Below, in pieces: positions 43,686 through 51,576 of a stretch of DNA of 64,000 nucleotides. Source of the DNA: Ga0077536 sp943370145 (GTDB lineage: Bacteria; Pseudomonadota; Gammaproteobacteria; Ga0077536); contig CALRPY020000021.1 in NCBI GenBank assembly GCA_943370145.1, forward strand, positions 1 through 64,000, given 5' to 3'. Every line of letters begins with the position of its first letter. Within the stretch, counting starts at the first letter, position 1. Both the position numbers and the translations under genes were made by a program. Below the pieces are notes generated by a model. That model had not been told where the DNA came from. It did no database searches and saw only the letters and a list, made by a program, of their open reading frames with translations.

Positions 43686-44831
43686 ATGCAGTCCTATCGT
43701 TCGCCCTGGGCCACCGCCGAGCACGAGCTCTTCCGCGAAACGGTGCGCCGCTTCATCGAAGCCGAGTTCGTGCCACAGCGCGAGCACTGGAACGAGCGTG
43801 GCTACATGGAACCCGAGTACTGGCGGCGGGCGGGGGAAGTGGGGCTGCTGTGCCCGGACGTGCCCACCGAGTACGGCGGCGGCGGCTGCGATTTCGGCTT
43901 CGATGCCGTGATCTACGAGGAGTTGGGACGCGCCTGCGTGTCGAGCTTCGGCTGCGCGATCCAGAGCATCGTCGCGCACTACCTGCTGGTGTACGGCACG
44001 GACGCGCAGAAACGGCGGTGGCTGCCGCGCATGGCCAGCGGTGAAATCATCTGCTCGATCGCGATGACCGAGCCCGGCACCGGGTCGGACCTGCAGTCCG
44101 TGCGGACGCGTGCGGTGCGCGATGGGGCCCACTACGTCCTGAATGGCGCCAAGACCTTCATCACCAACGGGTACAACGCGAACCTGATCGTCGTCGTCTG
44201 CAAGACCGACCCGAAGGAGCGCGCACGCGGCATCTCGCTGCTCTGCGTCGAGACCGACGGGCTCGCCGGTTTCCGGCGCGGCAAGCCGCTGAAGAAGATC
44301 GGACAGAAGGGGCAGGACACCTGCGAGCTCTTCTTCGACGACTGCCGCGTGCCGGTCGAGAACCTGCTGGGGAACGAGGAGGGCCAAGGCTTCTACCAGC
44401 TGATGAACCAGCTGGGCCGGGAGCGCCTCATCATCGGCCTCGCCGGCGTCTCGACGATGGAGAACGCGGTGCGCGTGACGACCGACTACGTGAAGCAGCG
44501 CGAAGCCTTCGGCCAGAAGCTCGTCGACTTCCAGAACACGCGCTTCACGCTCGTCGAATGCAAGACCGAGGCCCATATCGCGCGCGTGTTCATCGACCAC
44601 TGCATCCAGCAGCTGATCGCCGGCGAACTCGACGCGGCAACCGCGTCGATGTCGAAGTACTGGTGTTCCGACAAGGCCTTCGAAATCGCCCATCGCTGCC
44701 TGCAGCTGCACGGCGGATACGGGTACACGATGGACTATCCGATCGCGCACTATTTCGCCGACACCCGCGTGGCATCGATATACGGCGGCAGCAACGAGAT
44801 CATGAAAGAACTGATCGCGCGCAGCCTGTGA
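43686..44831 (+). CDS. Acyl-CoA dehydrogenase
   Basis: A 381-residue FAD enzyme with the three-domain acyl-CoA dehydrogenase fold. CSIAMTEPGTGSDLQS binds FAD, FITNGYNANLIVVVCKT the beta-domain, and QREAFGQKLVDFQNTRF the C-terminal helices. The C-terminal motif is YGGSNEIMKELI, so the base is not at the medium-chain (YEGT) position and should sit on the earlier helix as in isovaleryl-type enzymes. It abuts an acyl-CoA ligase gene (10 bases), and both precede a hydratase/lyase operon, pointing to oxidation of a branched or dicarboxylic acyl-CoA. The gene starts 17 bases after DUF5706. Confidence 0.93.
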   Translation: MQSYRSPWATAEHELFRETVRRFIEAEFVPQREHWNERGYMEPEYWRRAGEVGLLCPDVPTEYGGGGCDFGFDAVIYEELGRACVSSFGCAIQSIVAHYLLVYGTDAQKRRWLPRMASGEIICSIAMTEPGTGSDLQSVRTRAVRDGAHYVLNGAKTFITNGYNANLIVVVCKTDPKERARGISLLCVETDGLAGFRRGKPLKKIGQKGQDTCELFFDDCRVPVENLLGNEEGQGFYQLMNQLGRERLIIGLAGVSTMENAVRVTTDYVKQREAFGQKLVDFQNTRFTLVECKTEAHIARVFIDHCIQQLIAGELDAATASMSKYWCSDKAFEIAHRCLQLHGGYGYTMDYPIAHYFADTRVASIYGGSNEIMKELIARSL

Positions 44832-44841
44832 GGGCACGCAC

Positions 44842-46359
44842 GTGACCCCAGTCCCGAATCTCTATGCGCGCTTCGCCGCGCGGTTCCCTGCGCCGGCGTC
44901 GCCGCTGCTCGAGACGGAAACCGGCACGGTGATGAGCTATGGCGAGGCCGAACGCGAGAGCGCCCGGCTTGCGAACTTCCTGCTCGCGGCGGGCCTGAAG
45001 GCCGGCGATCGCGTCAGCGTGCAGGTCGAGAAGAGCCCGGAAGCGCTGCTGCTGTATTTCGCGTGCCTGCGCGCGGGCCTTGTCTTCCATCCGCTGAACC
45101 CGGCGTACACCGCGGCCGAGCTGGACTACTTCCTGCGCGACGCCGAGCCGGCGGCGGTGGTCGCCGACCCTGTGCGCAGCGAGGAACTCTTCCGGCTCGC
45201 GGACGCGGCGGGCGCGCGCGTCCTGCATACGCTGGACGCGCACGGCGGCGGCAGCCTGTGGCCGGCCAGCCGATCGAGCGGCGACTCGCAGCGTGTCGTC
45301 GATGTCGGCGGGGATACGCTCGCCGCGCTGCTGTATTCCTCCGGCACCACCGGCAAGCCCAAGGGCATCGGCCTCACGCACGGGAACCTCGGCGTCAACG
45401 CCGAGGCGCTGGCCGGGGCCTGGGGTTTCACGGCCGCCGACTGCCTGCTGCACGCGCTGCCGATGTTCCATGTCCATGGTCTGTTCATCGCGCTGGGCTG
45501 CACGCTGCTGTCGGGCTCGCGGATGCTCTTCCACGCGAAATTCGATGCCGACGCGGTCATCGAAGCGCTGCCGCGGGCGACCGTGATGATGGGCGTGCCG
45601 ACCTATTACACCCGCCTGCTCAATCACCCCGGCCTCGATGCCGCCACCTGCCGCAGCATCCGCCTGTTCACGTCGGGTTCGGCGCCGCTGCTGGCGGAGA
45701 CGCTGACGGCCTTCGAAGCCCGCACGGGGCAGCGCATCCTCGAACGCTACGGCATGACGGAAACGAGCGTGATCGCGAGCAACCCCCTGGTCGGCGAACG
45801 CAAGCCGGGCGCCGTCGGCCTGCCGCTGCCTGGCATGAGCGTGCGCGTCGTCGACGACGGTGATGCCGCGGTGCCTGCCGGCAGCGTCGGGCACGTGCAG
45901 GCCAAGGGGGAGAGCGTATTCCACGGCTACTGGCGCCGTCCCGACAAGACCCGCGAGGATTTCACCGCCGACGGCTGGTTCCGCACCGGTGACGACGGCT
46001 TCATCGATGCGGACGGCTACTTGTCCCTGGTCGGTCGCGGCAAGGATCTCATCATCAGCGGCGGGCTGAACGTCTATCCCAGCGAGGTCGAAACCGTGCT
46101 CGATGCCCTGCCGGGGATCCTCGAGTCAGCCGTCATCGGACTGCCGCATGCGGACTTCGGTGAGCAGGTGGTCGCCGTGCTCGTGCTGCAGCCGTCGGCT
46201 GCCTTCGACGAGCAGGCAACCCGCACCGCCGTCAGGCAGCAGCTCGCGGGCTACAAGCAGCCGAAGCAGTACGTGACGGTCGACGCGCTCCCCCGCAACG
46301 CGATGGGCAAGGTGCAGAAGAACTTGCTCAGGGTGCATTACGCATCGCTTGGCGCTTGA
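44842..46359 (+). CDS. Acyl-CoA ligase, malonyl-CoA synthetase (MatB)-like
   Basis: A 505-residue ANL-superfamily AMP-forming ligase. YSSGTTGKPKG is the P-loop, ERYGMTET and WFRTGDDG follow, and the catalytic lysine lies in NAMGKVQK. MFHVHGLFIALG and NPAYTAAELDYFLRDAEP are very like MatB, which makes malonyl- or methylmalonyl-CoA; a related dicarboxylate or short acid could be the substrate. A GTG start at 44842 follows GAGGG. Its 3' end overlaps the convergent ceramidase-like gene by 22 bases. Confidence 0.9.
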   Translation: MTPVPNLYARFAARFPAPASPLLETETGTVMSYGEAERESARLANFLLAAGLKAGDRVSVQVEKSPEALLLYFACLRAGLVFHPLNPAYTAAELDYFLRDAEPAAVVADPVRSEELFRLADAAGARVLHTLDAHGGGSLWPASRSSGDSQRVVDVGGDTLAALLYSSGTTGKPKGIGLTHGNLGVNAEALAGAWGFTAADCLLHALPMFHVHGLFIALGCTLLSGSRMLFHAKFDADAVIEALPRATVMMGVPTYYTRLLNHPGLDAATCRSIRLFTSGSAPLLAETLTAFEARTGQRILERYGMTETSVIASNPLVGERKPGAVGLPLPGMSVRVVDDGDAAVPAGSVGHVQAKGESVFHGYWRRPDKTREDFTADGWFRTGDDGFIDADGYLSLVGRGKDLIISGGLNVYPSEVETVLDALPGILESAVIGLPHADFGEQVVAVLVLQPSAAFDEQATRTAVRQQLAGYKQPKQYVTVDALPRNAMGKVQKNLLRVHYASLGA

Positions 46360-47003
46360 GGCGGTCCGGACGGCGGGAAGCCCCGATGGTGGCGAGCGAG
46401 CAGGCTCATCAGGCCCGCCAGCAACAGTGCGTTGAGCAGGTGCCACAACCAGTGCGTGCCGACGTCCGTCTGCGTGCAGAGCGCCAGGTCGACGGTTCGA
46501 AAGCCGAGCGAAAGCGCAAACACCGCGCTCGCGGCGGACAGCCCCTGGCGGCTCGCAGAGCCCTTGCGCGCAGCGAGCCAGGCCAGCCCGCAGAGCCCCG
46601 CCCAGACTGGCAGATAGGCGGCGGAGCCGTTCAGCGCACCGCCCGCCCCGAAGCTGGCGGCCAGCACTGCGGACAGGAGCACCAGGCAGGCGAGCCCCGC
46701 GACCCGCGCGGAGCAGTCAAGAACCCCGCGCAGTGCGCTGGCCAGGAAGACGAGCACGAAGCAGGCGATCGGCAGCACATCCGCCAGTTGTGCCCAGGCC
46801 GCGCCGGTGGCATGCCACGCGAAACTGCCTGCGCCGATTGAGGCGGTGATGGACGGCAGGCTGCGAGGGCCAACCGGCAGGGGGCGGCCGGCGCTGCGCA
46901 GCGCGCGGTGGCCCCAGGCTGCCGCCAGCAGGAAACCGGCGTTGGTCAGCGCGTTCCACGGCCCGAAACCGCCGAGCGCGCCCAGCTGTTCGCAGTAGTT
47001 CAT
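46338..47003 (-). CDS. Ceramidase-like CREST membrane protein
   Basis: A 221-residue protein with seven hydrophobic segments. The metal-site motifs of alkaline ceramidases (CREST superfamily) are intact: GPWNALTNAGF in helix 1, IGAGSFAWHATGAAWAQLADVLPI with His and Asp, and HWLWHLLNALL with two His. Bacterial members probably hydrolyse amide-linked lipids. GGAG lies five bases before the ATG at 47003. The gene overlaps the ligase gene's 3' end and is divergent from the MaoC operon. Confidence 0.8.
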   Translation of the reverse strand: MNYCEQLGALGGFGPWNALTNAGFLLAAAWGHRALRSAGRPLPVGPRSLPSITASIGAGSFAWHATGAAWAQLADVLPIACFVLVFLASALRGVLDCSARVAGLACLVLLSAVLAASFGAGGALNGSAAYLPVWAGLCGLAWLAARKGSASRQGLSAASAVFALSLGFRTVDLALCTQTDVGTHWLWHLLNALLLAGLMSLLARHHRGFPPSGPPQAPSDA

Positions 47004-47055
47004 TTCATCTCCAGAGCTTGCCGCAAGTGGCGGAAGCCGCAGCGCGCACAATCCG

Positions 47056-47095
47056 TATAATGCGGTTCTCCCCCCGCGCCGATTCCGCGGGGGGA
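47056..47095 (+). promoter_or_regulatory. Promoter -10 and 5' hairpin of the MaoC operon
   Basis: TATAAT (47056-47061) is a perfect -10 hexamer, though no good -35 lies 16-18 bases upstream. Initiation near 47068 would put a strong hairpin at the very 5' end of the mRNA: TCCCCCCGCG (47069-47078), seven bases, CGCGGGGGGA (47086-47095). The ribosome site GAGGGGAG is about 60 bases further. The hairpin may protect the 5' end or bind a regulator. Confidence 0.5.
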
Positions 47096-47162
47096 AGCAA
47101 GCGGCCCGCGTTACCGTGCAGCCGGACCGTTACCGTTCAACAGCCGCCGAGGAGGGGAGTGC

Positions 47163-47618
47163 ATGCCTGGCCTTTACTTCGAAGAATTCCATGTCGGACA
47201 GACCTTCGATCACCCGATACGCCGCACGGTGACTGAAACCGACAACGTCCTGTTCACGACGATGACGCACAACCCGGCGCTGCTGCACCTCGATGAGGAA
47301 TACTGCCGCACCCAGACCGAGTTCGGACAGCGCATCGTCAACAGCTGCTTCACGCTGTCGGTCATGGTCGGCGTGTCCGTGTACGACACCACGCTCGGCA
47401 CCACGGTCGGCAACCTGGGTTGGGACGAAGTGCGCTTCCCGAAGCCGGTCTTCCACGGCGACACCCTGCATTTCCAGACCGAGGTGCTGGAGCTCCGGGA
47501 ATCGAAGTCCCGTCCGCAGAACGGGATCGTGATTTTCGCGCATCGCGCCTACAACCAGCGCAATGAACTCGTCGCCAGCTGCAAGCGCAGCGGCCTGATG
47601 CTGAGGAAGCCGCAATGA
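47163..47618 (+). CDS. MaoC-like enoyl-CoA hydratase
   Basis: A 151-residue single hotdog-domain hydratase. THNPALLHLDEEYC holds the hydratase-2-type Asn/His active-site motif, and WDEVRFPKPVFHGDTL is a conserved family block. It resembles the short MaoC proteins that hydrate mesaconyl- or itaconyl-CoA-like substrates. Its stop overlaps the start of the CitE-like lyase gene (ATGA), so hydration followed by C-C cleavage is a natural pathway inference. It is the first of six closely spaced genes. Confidence 0.9.
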   Translation: MPGLYFEEFHVGQTFDHPIRRTVTETDNVLFTTMTHNPALLHLDEEYCRTQTEFGQRIVNSCFTLSVMVGVSVYDTTLGTTVGNLGWDEVRFPKPVFHGDTLHFQTEVLELRESKSRPQNGIVIFAHRAYNQRNELVASCKRSGLMLRKPQ

Positions 47619-48487
47619 CCGTGTTGCGTTCGATGCTGTTCGTCCCGGGTGACAGCGAGAAGAAAATGGCGAAGGGCGGCAGCATAGGCGCCGACGCGCT
47701 CATCCTGGACCTTGAAGACTCCGTGGCCGCGTCGCGCAGGCCGCTCGCGCGCGAGATGGTTCACGACTACCTGAAGAACGCCGGCCGCGCCGGCGGCGAG
47801 CTGTGGGTACGCATCAATCCGCTCGATACCGCGGACGCACTGCGCGACGTGGCTGCCGTGGCCAGGGCCCGGCCCGACGGCATCGCGCTGCCGAAGTGCA
47901 ACGGTCCGGAGGACGTGGTGCAACTGAGCCATTACCTCGACGCGCTCGAAATCGAGCACGGCATTCCGCAGGGCAGCATCGCCATCTGCGCAATCGCGAC
48001 CGAAACGGCCGCCGCACCGTTCAGCCTGGGCCAGTACAAGGGCGCGCCGCGACTGCGGGTGTTGACGTGGGGTGCTGAGGATCTGGCCGCCGCGCTGGGT
48101 GCCTCGTCGAACAAGGACGCCGCAGGCAATTACACGGCACCCTATGTCCTGGCGCGCTCGCTGTGCCTGTTCGGCGCCTACGCCGCGGGCGTGCAAGGCC
48201 TGGACACCGTGCAGCCCGACTTCCGCAACGCGGCGAAGCTGCGCGAGGAGTGCAACGATGCCCGGCGCGACGGCTTCCTCGGCAAGATTGCAATCCATCC
48301 GGACCAGGTGGCCGTGATCAACGAGTGCTTCACGCCGAGCGAAGCCGAAATCGCGCATGCGCAGGCCGTGATCGACGCCTTCGCCGCGAATCCCGGCGCG
48401 GGCACCCTGAGTCTCGAAGGCAAGATGATCGACATGCCGCATCTAAAGCAGGCCGAGCGCCTGATGAGCATCGTGCGGCGCACGTAG
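47615..48487 (+). CDS. CitE-like (HpcH/HpaI) CoA-ester lyase
   Basis: A 290-residue TIM-barrel lyase of the citrate lyase beta/malyl-CoA lyase group. LRSMLFVPGD contributes the CoA-binding Arg; LDLEDSV, IATETAAA and WGAEDLAA supply the Mg2+-binding acids. Related enzymes split malyl-, beta-methylmalyl- or citramalyl-CoA into acetyl- or propionyl-CoA plus glyoxylate or pyruvate. Coupled to the MaoC hydratase by a four-base overlap. The exact substrate is inferred only as a 3-hydroxy dicarboxyl-CoA. Confidence 0.92.
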   Translation: MTVLRSMLFVPGDSEKKMAKGGSIGADALILDLEDSVAASRRPLAREMVHDYLKNAGRAGGELWVRINPLDTADALRDVAAVARARPDGIALPKCNGPEDVVQLSHYLDALEIEHGIPQGSIAICAIATETAAAPFSLGQYKGAPRLRVLTWGAEDLAAALGASSNKDAAGNYTAPYVLARSLCLFGAYAAGVQGLDTVQPDFRNAAKLREECNDARRDGFLGKIAIHPDQVAVINECFTPSEAEIAHAQAVIDAFAANPGAGTLSLEGKMIDMPHLKQAERLMSIVRRT

Positions 48488-48509
48488 CATCCACCCAGGG
48501 AGGACGCCC

Positions 48510-49391
48510 ATGCAGACGAGTTGGCCGGCACAGAAAAAGTACATCGACGTCCACGGCCAGCGCATGGCCTATGTCGAACAGGGGCAGGGCAGTCCCATCG
48601 TTTTCCAGCACGGCAACCCGACCTCGTCCTTTCTGTGGCGAAACATCCTGCCGCAGCTGGCCGGGTTCGGGCGCTGCATCGCGCTCGATCTCGTGGGCAT
48701 GGGCGATTCCGCGAAACTGCCAGACCCGGGACCGACCCATTACACGCTCGCGGAGCACCAGCGCTATTTCGATGGCGCGCTCGCCGCGCTCGGTGTCACG
48801 GGCCAGGTCACGCTGGTCCTGCACGATTGGGGGACCGCGCTCGGTTTCGACTGGGCATCCCGTCACCCGGACAAGGTCAGCGGGCTGTGCCACATGGAGG
48901 GCCTGGTCACGGAACTGAGCTGGGACGAGTGGCCGGAAGAGGCGCGGGGCATCTTCCAGGCCTTCCGTTCCCCGGCGGGCGAGGAACTGGTGTTGCAGAA
49001 GAACGTCTTCGTCGAACGCGTGCTGCCGAAGTCGATCCTGCGCGAACTCGGCACCGAGGAGATGGACGCATACCGCGCGCCCTTCCTCAATCCGGGGGAG
49101 GACCGCCGGCCGACGCTCAGCTGGCCGCGCCAGCTGCCGATCGAAGGCGAGCCGCCCGAAGTCTGCGCAACGGTTGCCCGTTACGGACACTGGCTCGCGG
49201 AAACCACGACGTCCAAGCTCTACATCAACGGTGAGCCGGGCATGATCATGACCGGGCGTGCGCGCGAAATCGCGCGCGCGTTCAAGAACCAGCGCGAGGT
49301 GACGGTCAAGGGCCTGCATTTCCTGCAGGAGGATTCTCCGGACGAAATCGCCGCCGCAATCCGTGACTGGCTGCCAACGCTCGCGCGCTGA
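48510..49391 (+). CDS. Haloalkane dehalogenase (HLD-II, LinB/DhaA-like)
   Basis: A 293-residue alpha/beta hydrolase that matches the HLD-II dehalogenases closely. The complete pentad is visible: halide-binding N36 (HGNPTSSFLWRN) and W107, nucleophile D106 (HDWG), acid E130 and base H270. EELVLQKNVFVE and RRPTLSWPRQLP are near-identical to LinB as remembered. The enzyme should cleave carbon-halogen bonds of haloalkanes to alcohol and halide. It lies within an operon of CoA-ester enzymes, which is unusual for a dehalogenase and may mean a natural halogenated substrate. It has 22 bases to the lyase and 9 to the thioesterase. Confidence 0.95.
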   Translation: MQTSWPAQKKYIDVHGQRMAYVEQGQGSPIVFQHGNPTSSFLWRNILPQLAGFGRCIALDLVGMGDSAKLPDPGPTHYTLAEHQRYFDGALAALGVTGQVTLVLHDWGTALGFDWASRHPDKVSGLCHMEGLVTELSWDEWPEEARGIFQAFRSPAGEELVLQKNVFVERVLPKSILRELGTEEMDAYRAPFLNPGEDRRPTLSWPRQLPIEGEPPEVCATVARYGHWLAETTTSKLYINGEPGMIMTGRAREIARAFKNQREVTVKGLHFLQEDSPDEIAAAIRDWLPTLAR

Positions 49392-49400
49392 GGAATACCA

Positions 49401-49808
49401 ATGAATCTGCAGGAACTCGTGCCGGTTGGCGCCACCGCCAGCCAGCAATTGACCGTCACCCACGATCTGACGGTACAGGCGCGCGTGCCCGATCTGCCGC
49501 CCGTCTACTCCACACCGAACATGATCCTTTTCATGGAAATCGTCTGCACCGATCTGCTGCGCGACTACCTGCCCGCGGGCTGGGTATCGGTCGGGGCCTT
49601 GGTCAACGTGAAGCACCTGGCCGCGACGCCGGTGGGCTTCACGGTGACAGTGACGGCCAGGGTGGCTGAGGTCACGAAATCGCTGGTGATCTTCGACGTC
49701 GAGGCCCACGATGGCGTCGACCGCATCGGAGCTGGCCAGCATGCGCGCGCCCCGATCGAGCTTGCCCGCTTCATGGCCGGCACCGAGCGCAAGGCGGCCA
49801 GGACGTGA
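49401..49808 (+). CDS. FlK-like hotdog thioesterase
   Basis: A 135-residue hotdog thioesterase resembling fluoroacetyl-CoA thioesterase FlK. The catalytic triad Thr-Glu-His is conserved at T38, E46 (FMEIV) and H72 (VKHLAATP). G65 and R116, which line the FlK site, are also kept, and VEAHDGVDRIGAGQHARA is a family block. FlK hydrolyses fluoroacetyl-CoA, but most relatives are uncharacterised, so specificity is not implied. Immediate proximity to a haloalkane dehalogenase makes a halo-acyl-CoA substrate worth testing. Ends 16 bases before panB. Confidence 0.85.
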   Translation: MNLQELVPVGATASQQLTVTHDLTVQARVPDLPPVYSTPNMILFMEIVCTDLLRDYLPAGWVSVGALVNVKHLAATPVGFTVTVTARVAEVTKSLVIFDVEAHDGVDRIGAGQHARAPIELARFMAGTERKAART

Positions 49809-49824
49809 TGCAGGAGGGCCCGGC

Positions 49825-50643
49825 ATGAGCGCGCAACACCAGGACGTGCGGAAGGTCACCGTGCAGACCCTTAAACAGATGAAGGCGGCTGGTGAACGCA
49901 TCGCGTCGCTGACCGCCTACGACGCCGCGTTTGCCCGCGTCCTCGACGCCGCGGGCTGCGATTTCATCCTCGTCGGCGATTCTGTCGGCATGGTGGTACA
50001 GGGTCATGCGACCACGATCCCCGTGACCATAGACGACATCATCTACCACACCCGTATGGTCGTGCGCGGCACTCAGCGCTCGCTGGTGATGGCCGACATG
50101 CCGTTCATGAGCTACTCATCGGCGCAGGACTGCCTGCTGAACGCGGCGCGCCTGATGAAAGAGGGCGGTGCGGAAATGGTCAAGCTGGAATGGGGCGAGC
50201 TGCAGCTGGACATGGTTTACCGTCTGACCGAATGCGGGATCCCCGTCTGCGCCCACTTGGGCCTCACGCCGCAGGCGATCCACAAGATGGGTGCCTACCG
50301 CGTGCAGGGGCGTGAGCATGCGACCGCCGCGAAGATGATCGAGGACGCGCGCGCGCTGGAGGAAGCGGGCGCCGACATGCTGCTGCTCGAGTGCGTACCG
50401 ATGGAGCTCGCGCGCGAGATCACGGCGCATGCCAAGGTGCCGGTCATCGGCATCGGCGCGGGCCCCGGCGTCGACGGCCAGATCCTCGTGCTCTACGACA
50501 TCCTCGACATCGCGCCCGGCAAGCGTACGCGTTTTTCCCGCAACTACATCGAACATTCAGGCTCGATCCACGCGGCAGTCGCACGCTACGTCGCCGATGT
50601 GCGCGAGGGCAGCTTCCCGACCGCCGAATACGCCTTCACCTGA
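49825..50643 (+). CDS. panB: 3-methyl-2-oxobutanoate hydroxymethyltransferase PanB
   Basis: A 272-residue TIM-barrel enzyme that adds a hydroxymethyl group from 5,10-methylene-THF to 2-ketoisovalerate in pantothenate synthesis. RIASLTAYDAAFARVLDAAG, FILVGDSVGMVVQGH (Mg2+ Asp) and VMADMPFMSY are diagnostic, as is IGIGAGPGVDGQILV. AGGAGG precedes the ATG at 49825, although the frame opens at 49711. panC is not next to it. Its place in a CoA-thioester operon may link coenzyme supply to the pathway, or indicate a panB paralogue with a new role. Confidence 0.92.
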   Translation: MSAQHQDVRKVTVQTLKQMKAAGERIASLTAYDAAFARVLDAAGCDFILVGDSVGMVVQGHATTIPVTIDDIIYHTRMVVRGTQRSLVMADMPFMSYSSAQDCLLNAARLMKEGGAEMVKLEWGELQLDMVYRLTECGIPVCAHLGLTPQAIHKMGAYRVQGREHATAAKMIEDARALEEAGADMLLLECVPMELAREITAHAKVPVIGIGAGPGVDGQILVLYDILDIAPGKRTRFSRNYIEHSGSIHAAVARYVADVREGSFPTAEYAFT

Positions 50644-50653
50644 TGGATCACGC

Positions 50654-51511
50654 ATGAATCCAGCCCTGCAGCAACTGGTCGGCGGCCTGCGCCTGGAGAA
50701 ACTCGAAGAGAACCTGTTCCGGGGCGCGATCGGCGACACGCTGGTCAAGCGCGTCTACGGCGGCAAGGTGCTGGGCGAGGCCCTGGAGGCCGCCCAGCTG
50801 ACCGTCGACGGCGACCGGCCGGCACATTCGCTGCACGCCTACTTCCTGCGCGAGGCGGACGCGTTTCATCCGGTGATCTACGACGTGGAACGCAGCCGCG
50901 ACGGGCGCAGCTTCTCCGCCCGCCGCGTCACCGCTATCCAGCACGGGCAGCCGATTTTCACGATGGAGGCATCCTTCCATCGCAGCGAGTCGGGCATCGA
51001 CTACCAGGGCAAGATGCCCGACGTGCCGCCGCCCGAGGACGTGCAGGCCGTGCGCTTCGACTGGGAGACCTTCGATCAGCTGCCGGCACGCTACCAGCGC
51101 ATGATGACCATCGCGGCGCCGTTCGAGGTGCGCCTGATCGACGGCGCGGCCGGTTCCAAGGACGGGCTCGGCAATCCGATCCGCCGCAGCTGGGTCAGGA
51201 CGACGGACCGCCTGTCCGACGAACCTGACATGCACCGCGCGATCCTCGCGTACCTGTCGGACTATGGTCTCATCTGGACCCTGCTTGGCCACCACGGCTT
51301 CACGTTGCAGACTGAAAACCTGGTCGTGGCAAGCCTCGATCACGCGATGTGGTTCCACCGGCCCTTCCGCGTAGACGAGTGGCTGCTCTACTACTGCGAA
51401 GGCGTCGCGTCCACCGGCGCGCGGGGGCTCGCCCGCGGGGGCTTCTACACACGCGAGGGTCAGTTGGTGGTCAGTGTCGCGCAAGAAGGTTTGATGCGGG
51501 TTCTCCTGTAA
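50654..51511 (+). CDS. tesB: Acyl-CoA thioesterase II (TesB)
   Basis: A 285-residue double-hotdog thioesterase. The first half has GGKVLGEALEAAQLTV and the second ENLVVASLDHAMWFHRPFR, with the active-site Asp of TesB. TesB hydrolyses medium- and long-chain acyl-CoAs. It is the last gene of the six-gene operon, 10 bases after panB, and the second thioesterase in it. The start at 50654 is fixed by homology, though the ribosome site is weak and the frame is open further upstream. Confidence 0.93.
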   Translation: MNPALQQLVGGLRLEKLEENLFRGAIGDTLVKRVYGGKVLGEALEAAQLTVDGDRPAHSLHAYFLREADAFHPVIYDVERSRDGRSFSARRVTAIQHGQPIFTMEASFHRSESGIDYQGKMPDVPPPEDVQAVRFDWETFDQLPARYQRMMTIAAPFEVRLIDGAAGSKDGLGNPIRRSWVRTTDRLSDEPDMHRAILAYLSDYGLIWTLLGHHGFTLQTENLVVASLDHAMWFHRPFRVDEWLLYYCEGVASTGARGLARGGFYTREGQLVVSVAQEGLMRVLL

Positions 51512-51576
51512 TGCAGGGGAGATTTTCCTAGCAAGTTGCCGGCGAGAAGTCCGATACGAGTGGTGCGGAGAGCACC

